6,760 nucleotides of DNA from Alphaproteobacteria bacterium MarineAlpha9_Bin7 (GTDB lineage Bacteria > Pseudomonadota > Alphaproteobacteria > UBA7887). A program made the position numbers and the translations under genes. The notes under the pieces were generated by a model. It did no database searches, was not told where the DNA came from, and saw only the letters and a list, made by a program, of their open reading frames with translations. The DNA is taken from the NCBI GenBank assembly GCA_002938115.1, contig PTKD01000112.1:1-6760 (forward strand), in the 5' to 3' direction. Positions within the stretch are counted from its first letter, which is position 1; each line of letters begins with the position of its first letter. Positions 5,030-6,760 of this stretch are shown here, piece by piece.

Positions 5030-6222
5030 GGTGTTATATCTTTGTGAATGGCGACGTCGAGATTATCAGCGTTGGGAAGGTTCTCTTTGCTAAGCCCATA
5101 CAGATGAAGGCAGTTATCCCAGAGAATTTTGCGTTTTGATTCCAAATTTACACCAGGAAGGTCCAGAAAAGTCCGCGTACCATTTGGGAACGGACCATCT
5201 GCATGTGGGTAGTCAGTAGACATGACGATATTGTCGTCTCCAATTTCGTCAATGACTACTCGAAGCAGTTCTTCATCGACGTCCGTGCCGATATAACATT
5301 GACGTTTAAAATAGTCACTCGGCAGTGCGTCTAATCGGATGGTTTCTCCCCCGCCGTATTTTTCCCATTGATCGTCGAGTCTGCTGAGCCACCATGGCAG
5401 CCATCCGCAGTTGCCTTCCAAAAAACCAACCCGCAGATCGGGAAAGCGTTTCAGTACTGCTCCTGCGGTCATCGCTCCTAGCGCAAGCATAAGTTCCATT
5501 GGAAATGCTGCAGAATGGTTTAAGGTTCGGAAATTTGGGTTGTCGCGGAAGCGGTTGCTAACGTAGTCTTCGCTCGCGCCGCCACTTGTACCATGAAACA
5601 AGAGCGGGACCCTTAGATTCTGAATCTCTTTCCAAAGGGGATCGCATTCGGGAGCGTTCATATAACGACCCTTCACCGGCATCGGTAAAACCACCACGCC
5701 CACATGGCCCTTTTCTGATACGGCGCGCCTTGCCTCTTCGGCGGCCAACTCGGGATCATGTAGTGAAACAATGGCTGCCGGTTTAAGTCTCACGGAATTT
5801 ATAGCGCAATAATCAGATAACCAATCATTGAACGCTCTGCAATACGCGGTTGCCAGTGCACCAGGTAGTTTGTCAATTGAAACGACCATGTGCGCGAACG
5901 TCCGAAATACGATGGCAACGTCAATCCCTTCAATATCCATGGCTTCCAGAGCAGAGCCTGCGTCGTACCCACGTTTTTTGATCGGTGCGTATAATGTTTC
6001 GGTAGGAGCGTCCAAAAATTTCTGCACTTTAGTGACTTCATCCGATAGAGCCCAAGGCGGGATCAACTGACCTTGCACTCGCCAATGAGGAAAGTTTGCG
6101 GGGCTCCATCCCAAGTATTCTGGTCGCTGATCAAAGAACTCTTCCTGCATATAGTCCTCGTACAGTGCACCTGTTTCGATGACGTGCAGGTCGGAGTCCA
6201 TGATTTTGTAGCCGTCTTTCAT
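5026..6222 (-). CDS. amidohydrolase family protein (ACMSD/LigJ-type, Amidohydro_2)
   Basis: This 398-residue TIM-barrel metal hydrolase is of the PF04909 group, which holds ACMSD-type decarboxylases, resorcylate decarboxylases and the 4-oxalomesaconate hydratase LigJ. Likely metal ligands are D11 and H13 (DSDLH), H210 (LLFHGTSGG) and D337 (STDYPHADG). The segment LEGNCGWLPWWLSRLDDQWE (268-287) and the C-terminal NCLHLYGL (370-377) are characteristic of the roughly 400-residue branch of this group. The N-terminal D-x-H right after a hydrophobic strand places the start at or near the ATG chosen; a second ATG (M8) would also keep the metal site. There is no obvious Shine-Dalgarno. No signal peptide, so cytoplasmic. 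Family chemistry is C-C bond cleavage by decarboxylation or hydration of unsaturated carboxylates; the exact substrate cannot be read. It heads an operon with the RraA-like gene. Confidence 0.88.
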   Translation of the reverse strand: MKDGYKIMDSDLHVIETGALYEDYMQEEFFDQRPEYLGWSPANFPHWRVQGQLIPPWALSDEVTKVQKFLDAPTETLYAPIKKRGYDAGSALEAMDIEGIDVAIVFRTFAHMVVSIDKLPGALATAYCRAFNDWLSDYCAINSVRLKPAAIVSLHDPELAAEEARRAVSEKGHVGVVVLPMPVKGRYMNAPECDPLWKEIQNLRVPLLFHGTSGGASEDYVSNRFRDNPNFRTLNHSAAFPMELMLALGAMTAGAVLKRFPDLRVGFLEGNCGWLPWWLSRLDDQWEKYGGGETIRLDALPSDYFKRQCYIGTDVDEELLRVVIDEIGDDNIVMSTDYPHADGPFPNGTRTFLDLPGVNLESKRKILWDNCLHLYGLSKENLPNADNLDVAIHKDITP

Positions 6223-6267
6223 AGGTGCATTTTAGTGCCGGAAAATAAGGTTGCAGCAGCTTTATCC

Positions 6268-6294
6268 ATTTTATTCTTTAAGATCCGCTCTCAA
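6268..6294 (-). promoter_or_regulatory. weak sigma70-like promoter candidate for the amidohydrolase operon
   Basis: On the minus strand TTGAGA (6294-6289) and TAAAAT (6273-6268) each match the sigma70 consensus at five of six bases. The spacer is only 15 bp, shorter than the usual 16-18. The -10 box would lie about 45 bases before the amidohydrolase ATG. It could let this operon be expressed apart from the enoyl-CoA hydratase gene upstream. Confidence 0.25.
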
Positions 6295-6328
6295 AGGTGT
6301 TGGTTGATTGCAGTTTAATGTTCGTGTG

Positions 6329-6377
6329 CCGCTGTAAAGGACACTTCATGCTTTATTCATGAACGAAGATGCAGCGG
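6329..6377. repeat. nested inverted repeats downstream of the enoyl-CoA hydratase gene
   Basis: An outer pair CCGCTG (6329-6334) and CAGCGG (6372-6377) encloses an inner pair TTCATG (6345-6350) and CATGAA (6358-6363) with a 7-base loop. In RNA of either strand this could fold as a two-part stem separated by a bulged interior region. It lies just past the stop of the enoyl-CoA hydratase and before the putative amidohydrolase promoter. A terminator or a regulator site are both possible; no U-run follows, so a canonical intrinsic terminator is unlikely. Confidence 0.3.
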
Positions 6378-6392
6378 TTTGTAGTGTTACCC

Positions 6393-6760
6393 CTAGTGAC
6401 CTCGAAATACTGGCTCTCGTTTTTCCATGAATGCACGCCTGCCTTCCTTGTAATCGTCGCTATCAAAGATGGCACGAATGTTATTTTCTAAGTTTTTCAG
6501 ATCACGTGACGCCGGATCTTTAAGCCCTTCGTTTACGGCAGCTTTGGCGGCTTGGATGGTCAATGGCGCGTTTGCACTAAGTTTCTCGACGTAGGTGCGG
6601 ACTACCTTTTCCAAGCCTTCACGCGGGACAACCTGGTTCACTAAGCCTATGCGAATTGCTTCCGCTGCATTCAGGCGCCGAGCGGATAATAAAATATCCT
6701 TGGCCGAGGACGGGCCTACTAAATCGCTTAGCCCCTTTAGTCCGTCAAACCCGTATCCCA
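6393..6760 (-). CDS. enoyl-CoA hydratase/isomerase family protein, C-terminal part (5' end outside window)
   Basis: The minus-strand frame is open from the right edge to a TAG at 6393-6395, giving about 121 visible residues of a protein usually about 260 long. It is the second half of a crotonase-fold protein. The first visible residues read GYGFDGLKGLSDLVGPSSAK, where crotonases have the G-x-x-x-L-x-x-x-x-G stretch. They continue through DILLSARRLNAAEAIRIGLV and NQVVP, and end in SDDYKEGRRAFMEKREPVF, the classic crotonase C-terminus. The family hydrates or isomerises enoyl-CoA thioesters; some members are dehalogenases or hydrolases. The N-terminal oxyanion-hole segment is off the window and the region of the catalytic Glu pair is cut, so hydratase and isomerase cannot be told apart. 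The GTG at 6639-6641 is an internal Val. It is on the same strand as the amidohydrolase operon, 170 bp upstream of it. Confidence 0.92.
   Translation of the reverse strand, partial: GYGFDGLKGLSDLVGPSSAKDILLSARRLNAAEAIRIGLVNQVVPREGLEKVVRTYVEKLSANAPLTIQAAKAAVNEGLKDPASRDLKNLENNIRAIFDSDDYKEGRRAFMEKREPVFRGH

Noticed and set aside
6639..6641. GTG as the start of a short enoyl-CoA hydratase-like gene
   Set aside because: The frame continues upstream to the window edge with conserved crotonase sequence, so this is an internal Val of a larger, edge-cut gene.

Overview
This window looks like accessory catabolic DNA from a Gram-negative bacterium. GC is about 50% by eye. The gene families (ketopantoate reductase, gamma-glutamyltransferase, AtuA-like, uronate-dehydrogenase-like, DehI-like, RraA-like, amidohydrolase, enoyl-CoA hydratase) are typical of metabolically versatile proteobacteria. 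A marine or soil alphaproteobacterium is my best guess, but no phylogenetic marker is present. I see no tRNA, rRNA, CRISPR array, insertion sequence, transporter or transcription regulator.

Layout from left to right: (1) the C-terminal part of a ketopantoate-reductase family gene on +, cut by the left edge; (2) a convergent gamma-glutamyltransferase-family gene on -, 9 bp away; (3) a 283-bp divergent intergenic region with a spaced direct repeat and a small palindrome; (4) a tight three-gene + operon encoding a stand-alone AtuA-like C-terminal domain, a uronate-dehydrogenase-like SDR and a DehI-family protein (4-bp gap, then an ATGA overlap); (5) a 37-bp convergent junction with a perfect stem-loop; (6) a two-gene - operon, read from high to low coordinates, encoding a metal-dependent amidohydrolase and an RraA/HMG-CHA aldolase-like protein (ATGA overlap); (7) a 170-bp gap with nested inverted repeats; (8) the C-terminal part of an enoyl-CoA hydratase on -, cut by the right edge.

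The families suggest breakdown of an organic acid. A sugar-acid or hydroxy-acid type substrate could be oxidised by the Udh-like dehydrogenase. A hydratase or decarboxylase step by the amidohydrolase could be followed by retro-aldol cleavage by the RraA-like protein, as in the LigJ-LigK pair of aromatic meta-cleavage. CoA-linked steps could finish the route. This pathway is inference.

The most distinctive observations are three. The DehI-family protein appears to have lost the catalytic Asp of characterised haloacid dehalogenases. The AtuA-like ferredoxin-fold domain has no DUF1446 partner in view. The GGT-family protein lacks both a signal peptide and the usual glutathione-binding residues.
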